64,000 nt of DNA, taken from NCBI RefSeq assembly GCF_902686445.1, contig NC_062217.1:174533598-174597597 (forward strand), read 5' to 3'. The notes under the pieces are model-generated. The model was not told the DNA's origin and made no database searches. It saw nothing but the letters and a program-made list of their open reading frames with translations. The translations under genes were made by a program, and so were the position numbers. Below, in pieces: positions 1 through 12,290 of this stretch. Within the stretch, counting starts at the first letter, position 1; the number at the start of each line of letters is the position of its first letter. This DNA comes from Sciurus carolinensis. Its lineage: Eukaryota > Chordata > Mammalia > Rodentia > Sciuridae.

Positions 1-3000
1 CCTGGTCTTCGAGGCGGGAGAAAGACAAAGACGAACTCGCTCTGCATGTGGCGGTCATGGAAGTCCTGGCTGGGTCTTAGAGCTGTGCGTGCTGCGTCCT
101 CAGGAGCAGTTTCTGTTTAACATGTGGTGCTGTTCAGACACCACCCTCAGTTTCCATCCGGACTTCCGTGTCTCCTAAAGAGTGAAGTCGGGCGGGCAGT
201 GTGATGTTTCCGTGGCTGCCTGGCCTTGCATCTGGAGTCACCCGCTCGGAGCTACCGTCACCGAGCCCTCCAGCAGGCGTTGCCAGCACCTCGTCCTGAC
301 CGAGCCTGTGCTGCTGCCTGGGGTCCGACTGCAGGCAGGCTGAAGTGCCGGGGCCTGAGTGGACCGGGCCAGGCTCTGGTGGGCCGCTCTGAGAGCCTGC
401 AGGACTCCAGGGGCACCCCTGACCTCTCGGTCCCAACCCTGCCCGACTCGGGTCCTGGTCTCGGCTCTGCCCCCAGCAGTGCTCACTCCAGCCTGTCCAG
501 ACCATCGGCCACTCCCTGGTGGGTCTCTGCCGTCTCTACAGGGCAAGGCTGGTTCTTTGCTCTCCTGCTTAAACCCCTGCCGTGATCCTCCTGTCTGTAA
601 GTCGAACCTCAACGTGACAGAAAAGAGGTCTCAGGACCTTCAGTTCCACACTCTGCCAGCTCCCCGCATATCCAGCTTCTTCTGTCCCTGACGTGCTGAG
701 CTGCTTTACTCTGAGTGACCGTCCCTCCTGAAGTCCTGAGCTTTGTTCCTGCTGTTCCCTCCCCTTCCCTGGGAGCCCGAGGAACACAGGCGGATGCTGG
801 GGTGAGTCCTCACCCATCAGGCAGCCCCTCCTCCAGGTCTAGAGGCTGCTCCCCAGCTCCAGGCTCCAACAACAAGCTCTGCGCCTGCTCCCGGCTCCAC
901 CCCAGGGCTGGGGACTGCCTCCTGGAGGTGTGACTTCCGCAGTTCCCGGAGTTTCATTCCGGCCTCTTCTGCTTTCTAGTACTTGGGTAGAAGGTCTTTC
1001 TGTTAAATTCTCTGTGGTGTGACAAATGTTTCTTGGACCTCAACTGATGTAAAAATTATTACCACAAGTGGCCTCAGGAAATAGATGCTCAGAATGGATC
1101 TGAGGATTGTTTGGTTCTGTCCTTAGACTGGGTCGTGGTGCTCAGTTCCTTGGAAATGTGAAATGGGACGCTAGCAAGCACTGGCATCATTAATAACCAA
1201 GTTGCCATCTGTGCTTGACCCATACAACGAGGTCGTTAGAACAGGCAGAGGACATGGAGGGCTTCTGTGGCACTAATGATGACCACAAGGACTGTGGATA
1301 GGACCAGTTCTCCTGGGTGCCATGAAATGCAGAGAGACTGGGACAGACCCGAGTCTTCAGACCTTTGGACCAAGCCACAGCCAGAGAAAACAGCACCCAC
1401 GTAACCATGAAGCCGCCTCCACTCCTGCAGTTTCAGGACTGAGCTCTCCAGCAGTCAGGCACGAGACGAGCAGTGTAGGTGGCGGGGCTACAGCACCAGC
1501 AGGAGCCACAGTGTCCCCAGGTTGCTCATGCAAAAGGGAGACGCTGTGGGAAGGAGTGGGACCATGGGACTTGCAATGGGGATGCATGAGGGGCCCACGT
1601 GAAGATAGAAAATTAGAATCCCTCAAACGGCTCTGAGATGGCTTTGCCAGTGGAAACAGCCCACCTGCCCTACCCTGGGTCAGAGGCTACTTCAGAAGGA
1701 ATGGCGGTATCCTTGACTGGTCGCTCTGTAGGGCTTGATCCAGGAGAGCTATGCAAAGAAATACCTATCCCATTAAGTCCCATGCCAACCACCCCATGTT
1801 GACCCTAAATTGTGACTCGGGTTGGCCTCAGCATGAGATGGGGAAGGTATGGAGTCTGACCTGGGGAGAAGTAGCTAACCTCCCAAGGGAGGAGAGATAC
1901 AATTAGTTTATATTGGAGAAACAGATTCTAAGCTCCCAGAGCAAGAGGATGGCGTGTCCAGGAGTGGGCTGGATCGATGGGGACGATCACACCTCCCAGG
2001 GAGGCTGGCCACCGCGATTCGGCTCCTGCAGTGGGAGGTGGTTCTGCTAGTTTGTCCAGGTTACTGGCAGAAACTTGAGTCTGCAGGGACTTGTACTTCC
2101 CGTGGCTGGCAGGGCAGAACTCTCGCGGCATAGTACGCACTAAAGCATCCAAAGTTTTAGAGGGTGCAGACATCGGGAGAGGTTTATCATGTGTGTTCCG
2201 CACAACCGCACATCCTGACCAACAGCCCCACGAGCGCCCTTTACTAAGGCCTGAGAAGAGCGTCAGCGCCAGAAGCAGCGTGGCCCTGTGGGGCTCTGTG
2301 GTGCCGTCCTGGCAGACGAGGAAGCCCATGGGGACGCTGCCCCTGAGACGGCCTTTCTGATTCCCCTGAGGCTCCGGGGTCCGGAGCAACAGAGGCTGGG
2401 CAGTGGCACGTCCCCACCAGAACCAGGGCCGGGGCCCTTGCTGGGATGAGAGACTGGACCAGATGGCCGCCAAATGGTTTCAACACACAGGTCGTGGCTC
2501 TATCTGTCGATCTAGGTGTTCCTGGGAAGGAAGTGGACATCAGCCCCTGCAGGGGTGCCTGACCGGGTCTACAGCAGGAAGGACAGGAGTGATGGCCAGC
2601 ACAGGCCGCGTCAGGGTGGAGAAGCCCCCGATTCCACAGCTCAGCCAGTTCACGGACCAGAGGCCTTGGCGGGAGGGGCTTGGGGCACTTGAGGAAGGGC
2701 CGGAGCATATGGTCACAGCGTTCTTCCCTGGAGCCCTTTCTAAATGGACCTGGGGACGTTTCCGACAGGGACGTTTCTGGGGAAGAGAAAACGTCGTCAG
2801 TTCTTTCAGGAGTTTCTAGGCTGGAGGCGCCTCCCCAAGCCGAGCCCTGTGATCCACTGTCCACATCACGGCCAACAGTAGGCAGGTGTTTTGACCAAGT
2901 TAGACTCCCCATGCTTCAGGGGTTTCAGCTCCTCCTTGAGGATTTCCCCCAAGTTCCAGGATTACAATAGGCACTATGTACCATGGCAGATGCCCACCGT

Positions 3001-3099
3001 CCTGAAACGTGGCATGAGGGTTGTTATGGTAGGAAAGGACTCGTGGGAGATGCTGAACATCCCCTACCTACCACGATATTAAACTAAGAGCCATAAAAT
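1..3099. other. GC-rich spacer, no gene recognised
   Basis: I see no recognisable gene in this stretch. Open frames occur on both strands, the largest being 222 codons on the minus strand at 2244-2912 and 181 codons at 1928-2473. They overlap each other, contain no domain I recognise and have no clear splice context, so I treat them as chance frames in GC-rich DNA. The last few hundred bases (about 2890-3099) lead in frame-like fashion toward the retroviral relic that follows and could be its more decayed upstream part, but I cannot show that. Confidence 0.55.
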
Positions 3100-3790
3100 C
3101 CTGGGAGAATTAGATCCATCATCAAAGATTTGGAAGATGCAGGGGCGGTTAATAGGAATTCAATAGTGTTTTAACTACCCTTCTTTATTCCTATCCAGAA
3201 AGCAGGACGTTGGAGACTGACCATGGATTAGTATAAATTTAGTCAATCGGTGATGAATCGAAGCTGCTGTTTCAAACGTGTTTCTCTCCTGGAGCAAATC
3301 GATACAGCCCCTGGATTATGGTTTTAGCTATTGGACTGGGGAAATTATTTTTTTCTCTCTACCAATTTGCAATTCTGCTTCTCCAGAAGGTCTGCCTCAA
3401 CCTGGCAGGGTCACCAATGCACCTTCACAGTCTCGCCTCGGGGCTACACGGCCCTCCTGCTCTCTGGAATAAAGCGATTCTTGTGGATCTGAGCCTCTGG
3501 GAAACCTTGCTGGTTTACTACGTTGATAAAATGATGCTCATTGGATTTGGAGAACAGGAAGCAGCACAGACTTGAGATGCCTCGGTAAGGTACATGTCAG
3601 CCAGAGGATGAGAGAAGAATCCCGTGGAAACTGAGTCCTGGAGTCCTTAGCATGCAGAGGGTCCTGCACTGTGAAGGGGGGGTGACTGGGCCTTCCCCTG
3701 CCGGCCACTGAGAAGACGCATGTGCTCCTCTGGATTTCAGAGTCGGTAGGTATCACGCGGGTGTTGATAGGTACTGTGCACACACACCCT
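3100..3790 (+). pseudogene. Endogenous retrovirus pol relic (reverse transcriptase domain, inactivated)
   Basis: This is the only stretch with clear protein homology: an ancient retroviral reverse transcriptase. In frame 1 the fingers/palm region is readable from about 3112. It has a lysine-leucine-acidic-alanine-glycine stretch near 3127-3147, RWRLTMD at 3208-3228, SLLEQID at 3283-3303, TWQG at 3400-3411 and PRGY at 3436-3447. Homology then continues in frame 3, so there is a frameshift between about 3450 and 3480. The catalytic-loop equivalent at 3519-3530 reads YVDK where active enzymes have two aspartates. In-frame stops lie at 3172, 3229, 3325, 3573 and 3609, the last inside the RG*EKNP segment. 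Weaker similarity to the thumb/connection region runs to about 3790. The copy cannot encode an active enzyme. I see no flanking LTRs, gag or env. The retroviral class is uncertain. Confidence 0.8.
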
Positions 3791-3994
3791 CCGACCTGTT
3801 CACTGAGTTCCCTGTGGCACTGCCACTTCAGAGGGGATTGGGGCGGGAAGGTGGTCTGGGGCAGTCTGGGATGCCCGTCTTCTTAGGGCACGCATCTGCC
3901 GCTGGGAGGCGTCGGTGTGGAGTCTGCACAAGGCAGTGTGGGCGCCTGCGCCTCCACAGGGCCTCGCGATCCCGCATCCACATCCCTGCCGGCC

Positions 3995-4112
3995 CTTGAA
4001 ACAGACTGCTGGGCCTGTCCCCAGGGCTCCCGACGCGGTGGGTCTGAGTAAGTATGCGAATTTGCATTTCGAACACGTTCCCAGGTGACTCTGTTGCCAC
4101 TCGGGCAGAGCC
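3995..4112 (+). repeat. MER5-like hAT DNA-transposon fragment
   Basis: The stretch resembles the inner and right half of the non-autonomous MER5 family: a 'gctgggcc' segment, then a gtgggtctgag motif, then gaatttgcatttc followed by acacgttcccaggtga. These occur in the family's order, with divergence typical of an ancient mammalian element. The left end is missing or unrecognisable. Assigned by eye; family-level confidence is moderate. Confidence 0.55.
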
Positions 4113-4187
4113 CACATGCTGGGCCCCCGCTGTGGTGTTTGGAGCAAAGATGCTCTCTTGATGGTAATTATTTCCTTAGCATAAGTG

Positions 4188-4545
4188 CCTGAGATTTCTC
4201 AGGGCTGCCTTAACAAGGTGTGACAGACTGGGGGACTTAAAACAAAAGGCACTTAGGTCCCACAGTCAGAAGCCAGATGCGAGGGCAAGGTGGCGGCAGG
4301 TGCATCTGAGGGGGAGCACAAGCTTCATTCCCGCGAGCGTCTGATCTGGGCCTTGTGGGTGTACAGGCTGCTCCTGAGTGTCTCTGTTGCCACGTCGCGG
4401 CCTGCAGGGCCCAGCCCGCCCGCTCCGGTGTGACCTGGTCTTAACTAACTGCATCCGCCATACCTCCATTTCCAAGGAAGGCCACCTTCTTAGGGAGTAC
4501 TTGTCAGCTAGGCCTCGCCGCAGGATGCCAGAGGCCAGGTGATCT
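4188..4545 (-). repeat. MLT1-like MaLR LTR
   Basis: The plus strand reads as the reverse complement of an MLT1-type LTR. The 3' end of the LTR is at the left ('ctcagggctgccttaac', then 'gactgggggacttaaaac'), followed by the usual central segment. The right-hand part has 'ccatttccaaggaaggcc' and 'cttcttagggagtac', as expected near the LTR 5' end. It is diverged and CpG-rich in the middle. No partner LTR or internal region is seen, so it is a solo LTR. Confidence 0.65.
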
Positions 4546-7191
4546 TTCCTGCACATTGCACGTTCTGATTCACCTCCCTCTGGAATGTGCAGCTGGAGCG
4601 TCCCAAGTGGAGACACGAGGAGGCTGTGGGAGGTCAGACTGCAGCAGGGCCAGCAGGCGTGGCCACGCCTCCTGCTCCTTCGCCACCCACTCCTGCCACG
4701 TGTGCTCCTCTCCCTGGGCTCCCATGATGGCTCCTGCAGAGTTCCTTTCGACCAGGAGATTGAGGAGGGAAACTCAGCCTGGTATGTAGATGGTGCTGCC
4801 TGGAATGCAGGAACTGACCAGCGATGGACAGCAACATGTCTACAGGCTCAATAAAGAGTCTGAAAGCAGCAATAACAGGAAGTTCTCCTGTCAGCAGAGA
4901 CTTGAGCCCTCTGGGTACTGACCCAGGGTGTCCAGAGGTGGGAGGCAGCGCTCACTCAGGGCACTTGTTAATCCTTTCCTGGCTGACCCTGGACCTGAGT
5001 CTGGAACAGGAACTTTGGTGACAGGGAGTTCTGGGGAAAAGGTGCAGGAGGCTGTTTGGGGGTGGGCAGGGAATAAAAAGATATGTGTCCCCCGTGTGTG
5101 CTCTGGAGGGCGCACCCACACGGGAGAGGCCATGGCTGAGTCAAGTGGGTGAGACCAGACGCCCAGCTGACTCTGCAGATGTTGGTTATCGGGAAGGTCC
5201 TCCAGGGGACACAGCACAGGAGACCTACCGCCGTGTAGAAAGAACACATGAAAATCGTCTTGCTTAATCACAACCACAGAGGAAGTTTAGAATGGGACGC
5301 TCGGCTGGGTCCTGTTTCTGAGCTCACTGCCACTCCCAAACATGCTGGTGTTAACAGAGGCCACCAGCTCCCCCCATGTGGCTTCAGAGTACAACAGCAG
5401 CAAGAGCCAGCGGATACTGAGTGCTGTTTTCAAAGAAAGGAAGTATGTGCTCTCACAAGAAGTGTTGGGATCCAGCCTCGCCATTTAAGGAAACATCGGA
5501 GTAAGGAGGGCGCTCGCTGGTGGGACCCCAGGGTACCCTCACTCCTGCAGACAGGATGCCCTCAGGGTAAGAGCTCTCCAGATGTGGCGACACAAACTGT
5601 CCCTGGGAGCAGAACTGTAGAGGGGCTTAAGAATTCTGCAAATTTCAGGAAAGAAAAATCTACGTGAGTTTGTAAGAGATGAATTTTTTAAATTTCCATG
5701 TTCTATCAGAATATACGTTCCCTTTTGCATTCCTCAGCTGGAGGGGCAGGGAGAAGGATTCCTCAAAGACGTTTAGTTTCGAGTCACGACTGGACCACTT
5801 ACATCAATGGAAACACAGCCTACGATTTACCATGGTGCAGATGTGTCTCCACGGAGGTCGGACTTCCACCTCTGTGAGCATGGCAGGAGACCCACACACA
5901 TCGAAGGTGGACGCCAGGCCAGGCCTCTCTTCACTTGGGTGCTGCACTGGGGTTGTCCTCGCTCTTCCTGGAGACATACAGCCCAATATGTCTGCAGCAG
6001 AAACCCACGGGACAGGCTTTGTGCCGGCCACTGAATTAGTAGTGGCAGTTTTATGTCTTTCAAAATAGGACGGCGAGGCTTAATGTGGGGCCAGCCTCCC
6101 CCGGTGCACACATAGCCACAGCAGAAGCGGCTCTTTCCAGATGGATGGTGCTCTGCTTTATCTAAACAGTCCCTCTGTCTAAATCTCCTTTATCCATTTC
6201 AATAAGCTGGACTGCATGTCCCTGGTGCAGGAAGGCCGGAGCAGCCCTCCAAGTGGAAGAAGACAGAGATGTCTACAGGGATACGGGTGTTAATCACACA
6301 TTATGGAGAACCTCACAGGGGGATGCAACATTTGAGGCATCACCAACCCTGTTAATAGCAGAGAAGCTGGGAAGTTAAGAAGAGCACCTTCCTGAGGAAA
6401 GAAAGCCCATGGGAATGATGGTGGAGTCCCACGTGTCCATGGAGGCCCACCGAGGTCCCAGGGCCAGGCTCCTACCAGCTCACACCGAACACACCGCTTG
6501 ATTCTGGGGTTTCAACTGACTTCTCTGTCTGTGGGGCGCCCCACCTGCCTGCTCCTGAGACCCCCCGCACCTCCCGTCGTGGTGGAGGGCGAGAGCTCCC
6601 GGCTGAGACAGCTGTCTGCTAACTCGTTTCCACAGTTGCTCATGAGCGCGCTGTCTTGGCCATGTAGCCTGAGGTTTTCTCCCGTGCGTTTGAAGCTGTT
6701 GTCTTGGATACGGAGGACACCGACGCTGATAAATTGCATCTCACACCTAGAACAATCTAAACTTCTGGCAGAGTGGACATTTATAGAATGTTCTTAGCCA
6801 CAGGCAAAACTTTTTTTCTGTGGGATTTGAGACCTTTTTTTCCCTCTATAAAAAGGAAATCCTGGTGCCTCTCTGTTTATCCTCAACAAAGCTGTTTAAT
6901 TTCACAATTTCTCAAAGGAACTTCTGTCATCTTGCTCCAGGAGACTTGTGCCAGCTGCTATCTCCGAGTTTCCCTGTGTCTCCCTGGGGTGGGGTGGCGG
7001 GTCCTCCAGCTTGGTGAGGACTGCGGATCCCAGGTTGAGCCCAGTGGGCAGGACACAGGTGCTCAGGAGGCCCCTGGCTCTGCGTCGTTCTGGATTCTGC
7101 ATTTCCTTCTGGCCTGGGCCTTTTATCGACCCATTCTTCCTACTCCAGAATCCCACAGAGAGCCTGTTTTTAACTACTATCTGTGTGAAGT
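4546..7191. other. Spacer, no gene recognised
   Basis: Mixed-composition DNA with short overlapping frames (up to 181 codons at 6773-7318) and no recognisable domain. A TATA-like ctataaaaagg lies at 6846-6856, but no transcript context supports a promoter. Nothing else stands out. Confidence 0.55.
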
Positions 7192-7240
7192 ATTCTTAGG
7201 TGCCCTTATTCTTAGGTGTTCCTTATTCTTAGGAACCCTT
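7192..7240. repeat. Short tandem repeat, three 16-17 bp units
   Basis: Three consecutive units each begin 'attcttagg' (7192-7207, 7208-7224, 7225-7240) and differ in their last 7-8 bases. It is a small local duplication, too short to be a minisatellite of note. Confidence 0.8.
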
Positions 7241-7999
7241 TCCCACACTGGGTTCCCTCACTGGCCACCTGGTGATGGTGCACTGAGTGTCCACTCTGTC
7301 AGATGCCTATGTTCCTAGAATGGCACAGACGACGGGACCCCTCACAGTCTCTGGATCACCCTGCCAGGCCCTGTCTGCCCTGGAAGGTCTGTCTGTCCAG
7401 GATGCGTAGGATGTGCTGCTCTGGTCCCACTGGGAGATGCACAGCCTCTGGTGGGCTTCACAGTGCTGAGGGCACCCTAGGCCCTGCCTGGGGAGCAGTT
7501 TGAGCCAGGGGCTCCTCAGGGGAACAGGCAGGCAGCCCAGCAGCAGAACTGCCATGTGGGCCACCTCACGCTGCTGCCGAAATTGTGTGTGCCCTGCAGC
7601 AGGGCATGTCCTTGCCACCCCAAGCTCTCGGGTCACCATGCCCTGTCTCTTTGCACACTGTCCTCCTGTCACTTTCCTCAGGGCAGGTCATTTTCCTCTT
7701 TGCATTTGAAAGAACTTTTTAAGTTTTTGTCTTTACAAATTGCATTCAGTCACTGAGGATTCCACGATGCCACCAGGTGACCTGGGTCGTGTTTGGGGTT
7801 GTTTTCCTGCTAGGCTAGTCCCCTCCAAGTGCTGGAAGGAGTCTCAAGTTGACATTTATGCTCGTGAGAATCACTTACCGTTCCTTTTCAGAGAATGTCC
7901 AAGAGAGAACAGATTTTTATTCTAAAATTTAGAATAGGTCAACAGGACGGAAATTTCACCCATTGGACTTGGAGACAACCATTGGTGATAAACTTCTTT
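7241..7999. other. Spacer, no gene recognised
   Basis: No coding or repeat identity is visible. The second half becomes AT-richer and leads into the following AT-rich island. Confidence 0.5.
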
Positions 8000-8230
8000 A
8001 CTCACAGGTTGGTATTTTTTTGTTTTCCTGTAAGCAAATAGTAAGCAATTTCACAGCCACATGGAAGGTAATAAGCAGCTAATATTTTGGCACAATGAGT
8101 AAAGTCATTGCAAGAATTACAGAGTAACCGCCCAGCAGCAGAGGTAGCGATCCACAGGGATTGCACCAAACACATTTACAAAAGCATTTACAGCGACACT
8201 AGCTCACAACTCAGGGACTTCTTCAGGTAG
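8000..8230. other. AT-rich island, possible conserved noncoding element
   Basis: An AT-rich block inside GC-rich surroundings, without simple-repeat structure or recognisable transposon sequence. Such islands often prove to be conserved noncoding elements, but composition is the only evidence here. Cross-species alignment is needed to distinguish an enhancer from unrecognised old repeat. Confidence 0.3.
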
Positions 8231-10409
8231 CTGCACAGTAATGACCCAAAGAACTGGGCTGTGGGCGGTAAATGCTCTTCCGTCTCCTGTCTTCTGAAAC
8301 CGTTTTCCTTCTTGTATGTGCAGAGAAATAGCATTACACCATGTAATTTTGCCTGAACAAATCAGGTACTGAAAAGAAGCCTGAGAAGAATGCAAGGGCC
8401 GTCCCCACTGGGCAGTGGATTGCGATCCTGGCGTGCTGGGTGGGTGCTGGCCAGGTGGGTGCTGGCTGGAGCCTCACGCTTTGCCCAGACACGCCTTGAT
8501 CATGACCCCGAGGAACTGGAGGTCAGAGGGGAAAGGGCAGCTGGGCCAGCTTACAGGACACTGAAGGGGCCCAGTCTGAGACTCCAGGCTCAGTCTCACC
8601 TTGGGCTTCCCTCTCTGGTCTCCACCAGGGTGTCCCCTACCTGGGTCCTCCATCCTCCAAGGAGATGTCTTCGGGATAGTGGCTGCTATGACCTTCTGAG
8701 TTTCCAGGTCATCAGGACACCCAGCTGTGATGCATGAAAGGGGCAGAGTGCAACATCCGTGCATGGCCTCCTCAGAAGACCCGGGTTGTGTGTCCCCATG
8801 TGCCACCTAACAGGGCTCTTCCTTCCTCCCAGCCCCTTCCAGTTTGGCATTTGGTGCTCAGGAGACATGGCTGGGTTTCTGGAAAACTCCCTCGCTGTGA
8901 CCATGAGCAGGAGGCCCAGCCTGGTGCTGCAGAGCAGGACACTGGGGGTGGGGGTTCCCATCCAGGCCAGCCTGTGGCTCGTGTGTCAATGCTTAGCACA
9001 GGGTCTGGCTGATGGCCTCAAACAATTCCAGTTAGCATGGCTAGGCTTGCCTTGACGTTTTCTTGGTGTGTTAAGGTTCCCTTTATTTCTATTTTGGCTT
9101 TAAGAAGTAACACAGGGCGAGAGGGAGGAAGGAGGAGGAGTGGGACTGGGCTGAGAGGGGTGGAAGGTCTCAGCACCATGCTGCTAACTCTCCTCCTGGG
9201 CAAAGGAGGTTCTTGATGACAATGGGCAGGAAGCACCGTGGTCCATCTCAGCCTCTCCACCCCTCTTCAGTACCAGCGGACGTCCTGCAAGGTCCCTGCT
9301 CATCAGCCCAGAGCTGGCCCCTTTAGGCAAGTTTACTGCCTCTGCTTGTACACCTAGAGCACACTTGAATTACCTTGCTTTTCCTCTGCGGAGAGGAGTC
9401 GAGCGTTGGAAGGATCTGGGATTCCTTCTTTAACCTGCAGTTGTGGTGCACTCTGGCCAGGGTTCTGCCTCTGCGGCTTTCCTTCCAGCCCTGAGTGACG
9501 CTCTGCTTTGCCTGTCCCCATCGGTCTTTCTCCTTGGGGTCATTTGATCATGTTCATCATTCACGATGCTCGGATGACCAAGCTTGACCAAGACTCCCTG
9601 CACGTTCAAGAATTTCCCAGGGCCACTTACCAGCAGCACTGCGGAGCCAGGACATGTGTCTTCACTGTTAGGAGAAAATGATGGACTTTCCCAAAGCGGT
9701 TGCATCCCCTGGGCTTCCAACAGTGGCGCAGGCTGAGTAGGAGAGCAGTTTCGTACCCTGGCACGGGGGGCCGCGTCTGTCCGGCACTCAGTGTGATCTG
9801 ACACCTGCACCCTGCAGTCACTGGGCCTAAGTCTCTGTTCAGGCTTATCAGATTCCTGTGGCCCACTGTCCCCTGGCCCCTGGTGACCGGGGCTTGCCCT
9901 TGCTGCCTGTTGGGCACATGTGTTTCCTCTTGGCTAACTGGCCGCTCTGCTGGTTGGTCTACCAGGCTGTGTGTGCTTTCCTCACAGATTCAGGGAGTTC
10001 CTTATTTGTTCTGGACACTGATCCTTCCCTGGCTTGGCATTTCAGTTTAGAAGGTAAGGACCAGCTAAATGTGCACGGTCATGATCTTGGGGCTCTTTTT
10101 ATCTTATCTCTGTTTCTTAGTGAGGAAGCTGCAGAGGCAGGTGGAGTTAATGTTGCTTTCCCTTTTTCACTGAATTCCTGGGCAGCCCAAAGATCTGGCG
10201 TGTTCTGGGAGGACATGGGGGAGTGGTGGTCAGGGTCAGGCTGGGAGCGAGGGGCCAGTTGAAACCCTGGCCCTCCTGACTACTCTCACCTGGGTGTTCC
10301 TTTATGGAAGATAACATTTCAGATGGAGTGGTCTTAAGCTGGCTTCCCCTTTGTGGCCCATGATGAAAAGCTAACGTGGACAAACTGGCGACTCACGTTG
10401 CTGCTGGTG
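8231..10409. other. Spacer, no gene recognised
   Basis: GC-rich spacer. It holds a short imperfect duplication of 'gtgctggccaggtgg' near 8445-8472, a purine-rich tract at about 9115-9160, and a very degenerate MIR/L2-like tail near 8986-9045 ('gcttagcacagggtctgg'). None is strong enough for its own entry. Open frames are short and overlap on both strands. Confidence 0.5.
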
Positions 10410-10485
10410 ATAAAATTAACAATTGGTGTTTATTAGGGACCAGACCTGTTGCACGCACACCCTTTTACAAGCTGCCTTTGTGATT
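10410..10485 (-). repeat. MIR-like SINE fragment (degenerate)
   Basis: The 'tgtttattagggaccagacc' segment followed by 'acccttttacaagctgcc' resembles the antisense tail-proximal part of MIR-family SINEs (the 'tttattgagcacctactatgtgcc' type region). The match is weak and short. Confidence 0.35.
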
Positions 10486-12209
10486 CACCTGTGACAGGGG
10501 GCCAGCTCCCAGGTCCTTTCTCTCAAGGTACATACCCATAGAGAGCTGAGCGTCTATTGGCTCTCTTTATAAAATATCACAAATTTCCACATCAATGGGA
10601 ATCACGTCCACATCTCAATTCATCATCTTTAAGTTAAATTAAAACAGAACATTCCAAAGATGGAGGTCCCAGAAACTCCCAGAAACCCTGCTGCCCTCAG
10701 CCTGACAGGAAGAATCCCAGTGTTAAAATTGCTTCTGATATACAGATGGCCCTGTCGAAGCTCAGGAGCCAGAGAGCCAGTACTTACGGCACATAATCCC
10801 CTGTGACTTGAACGGCCCATCCATCAGCCCGCAAGGAGCCCAGCCAGGAGCTCCGCAGAGCCCGGCAGGAGCAGCCTCTCCTTTTTGGAAGTCTGGGGGA
10901 GGCTGGCACAGGACAGCCTCATCCATCAGCGGGAACGAGGGCCATGGCCCTGTCAGCATCAGGAGGGGCCTCTGTGTGTGTGCACGTGTGTGAAGGGATG
11001 GACGACTGGTCCTTCGGTGGAGGAATGGGAGAGGGACTTCCAGCACTCACGTGGACCCTTCCCTCCTTGGGCAGGCACGCTGGGACCCTCCAGCCACCAG
11101 AGTGTGGTCCTGCACCACCCCAGCCTGTCTCCGTCTCCGCAGATGCTGGGTGCTGCTCCTTCAAACCGCGCACGGGGTCGGGGGAGAGTGAGCCCTGGGG
11201 ACGCCAGTGGACAGAGCCCTGCTGCTGCCCGGGCCCAGGGCCTGTGGCACACATCTCGCTTTTTTATTCATCTCAGCTTAGCCCTATTTCTGCTTTCTTG
11301 AGGAAAAGAAATCTCACCCATGAAAGGGGTGCAGGGGCCCCGTGAGAGCTCTAAGGAGGAAGAGGCTGGGAGCCCAGGAGGGCTGTGCCCAGGAGGGAGG
11401 GCCACCGGCCTGGAGGAGAGGCCAAGGCCTGTGTTATGGGCAGATTAGTTGGAAGAACAGCTCAGATGGGAAACGCCCTTCTGATTTGTGGTGGCTCCAG
11501 ACAGCGGCTTCTGTGGGTTGTGAATGAAACACTCAGGGCCTACTATGTGCAGCTCAGTAGGAAGTTGGACAATCGAGATGCACACCAGGCTCTCCCTGCC
11601 TGGATACCTCACCGGTGCAGAGGAGGAGGCAGGCAGGGGATGGGATGGGGTCTGCAGGACAGAAGCCCATGGTTGGCACAGAAACATATGGGCAGGGGGA
11701 TGGGGAGCCACCAGAGCGGTAGCCAGGGAGCTCAGGAGGCTGCTAGGAGACCATGACACAAAGGGTAGGGGTGGGAGAGCTCATGGGAGCGAAGGCTTGG
11801 GGCACTGGGCAGTGAGGCTTCCACCCACACCCCAGCTGGAGCTGCACCAGGAGGAGAGCAGAGGTCTGAGAGGAACGGGATTCTCCCGAGGACCCGTGAC
11901 GGGCAGAGAGCTGGACCTCGCCTCCTACATGCCGCACAGCATCCCTCCATCCCTCTGGCTGTCTGCTGTGCTCCCAGATCCCCGGCAGAGTCACTGGGGA
12001 GCCTTCGGGCTGCTTCCTGCACAGTCACACAGCACAAAGTGAGCTACAAGAGTCATGGCCCTACCTCGGGCTCAGCTTCCCAAATTTCCCAAACTTACCT
12101 TCCCAAGCTCTCACCTGCTAACGTGACGGGAGTGAGAGGGTGTCAGAGGATGTAAAATCACTCAGAACTACTTCTTTCTGTCCCCCTGAGCCTGCACATG
12201 GAGGCAAAC
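10486..12209. other. GC-rich spacer with a possible MIR remnant
   Basis: No gene is recognised. Around 11527-11640 the sequence 'cagggcctactatgtgc' followed by 'ctctccctgcctgg' resembles the same ancient SINE/L2 tail region seen elsewhere, but it is too eroded to assign. Overlapping frames on both strands (up to 172 codons at 11524-12042) have no recognisable domain. Confidence 0.45.
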
Positions 12210-12290
12210 CTATCTTCATTTTTACAGAAAAGGAAACCGAGGGTCTCAGCAGTTAAGGGACAGCCCAACCATGCAGGTGGAGTGACGGAT
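12210..12290 (-). repeat. MIR SINE fragment
   Basis: The plus strand reads as antisense MIR: 'catttttacagaaaaggaaa', then 'ccgagggtctcagcagttaa', then 'gggacagcccaac'. This follows the order of the conserved MIR core. Flanks are too decayed to define ends. Confidence 0.65.

Noticed and set aside
6846..6856. TATA-box promoter (ctataaaaagg)
   Set aside because: No initiator, CpG island or exon nearby. Single TATA-like strings are common.
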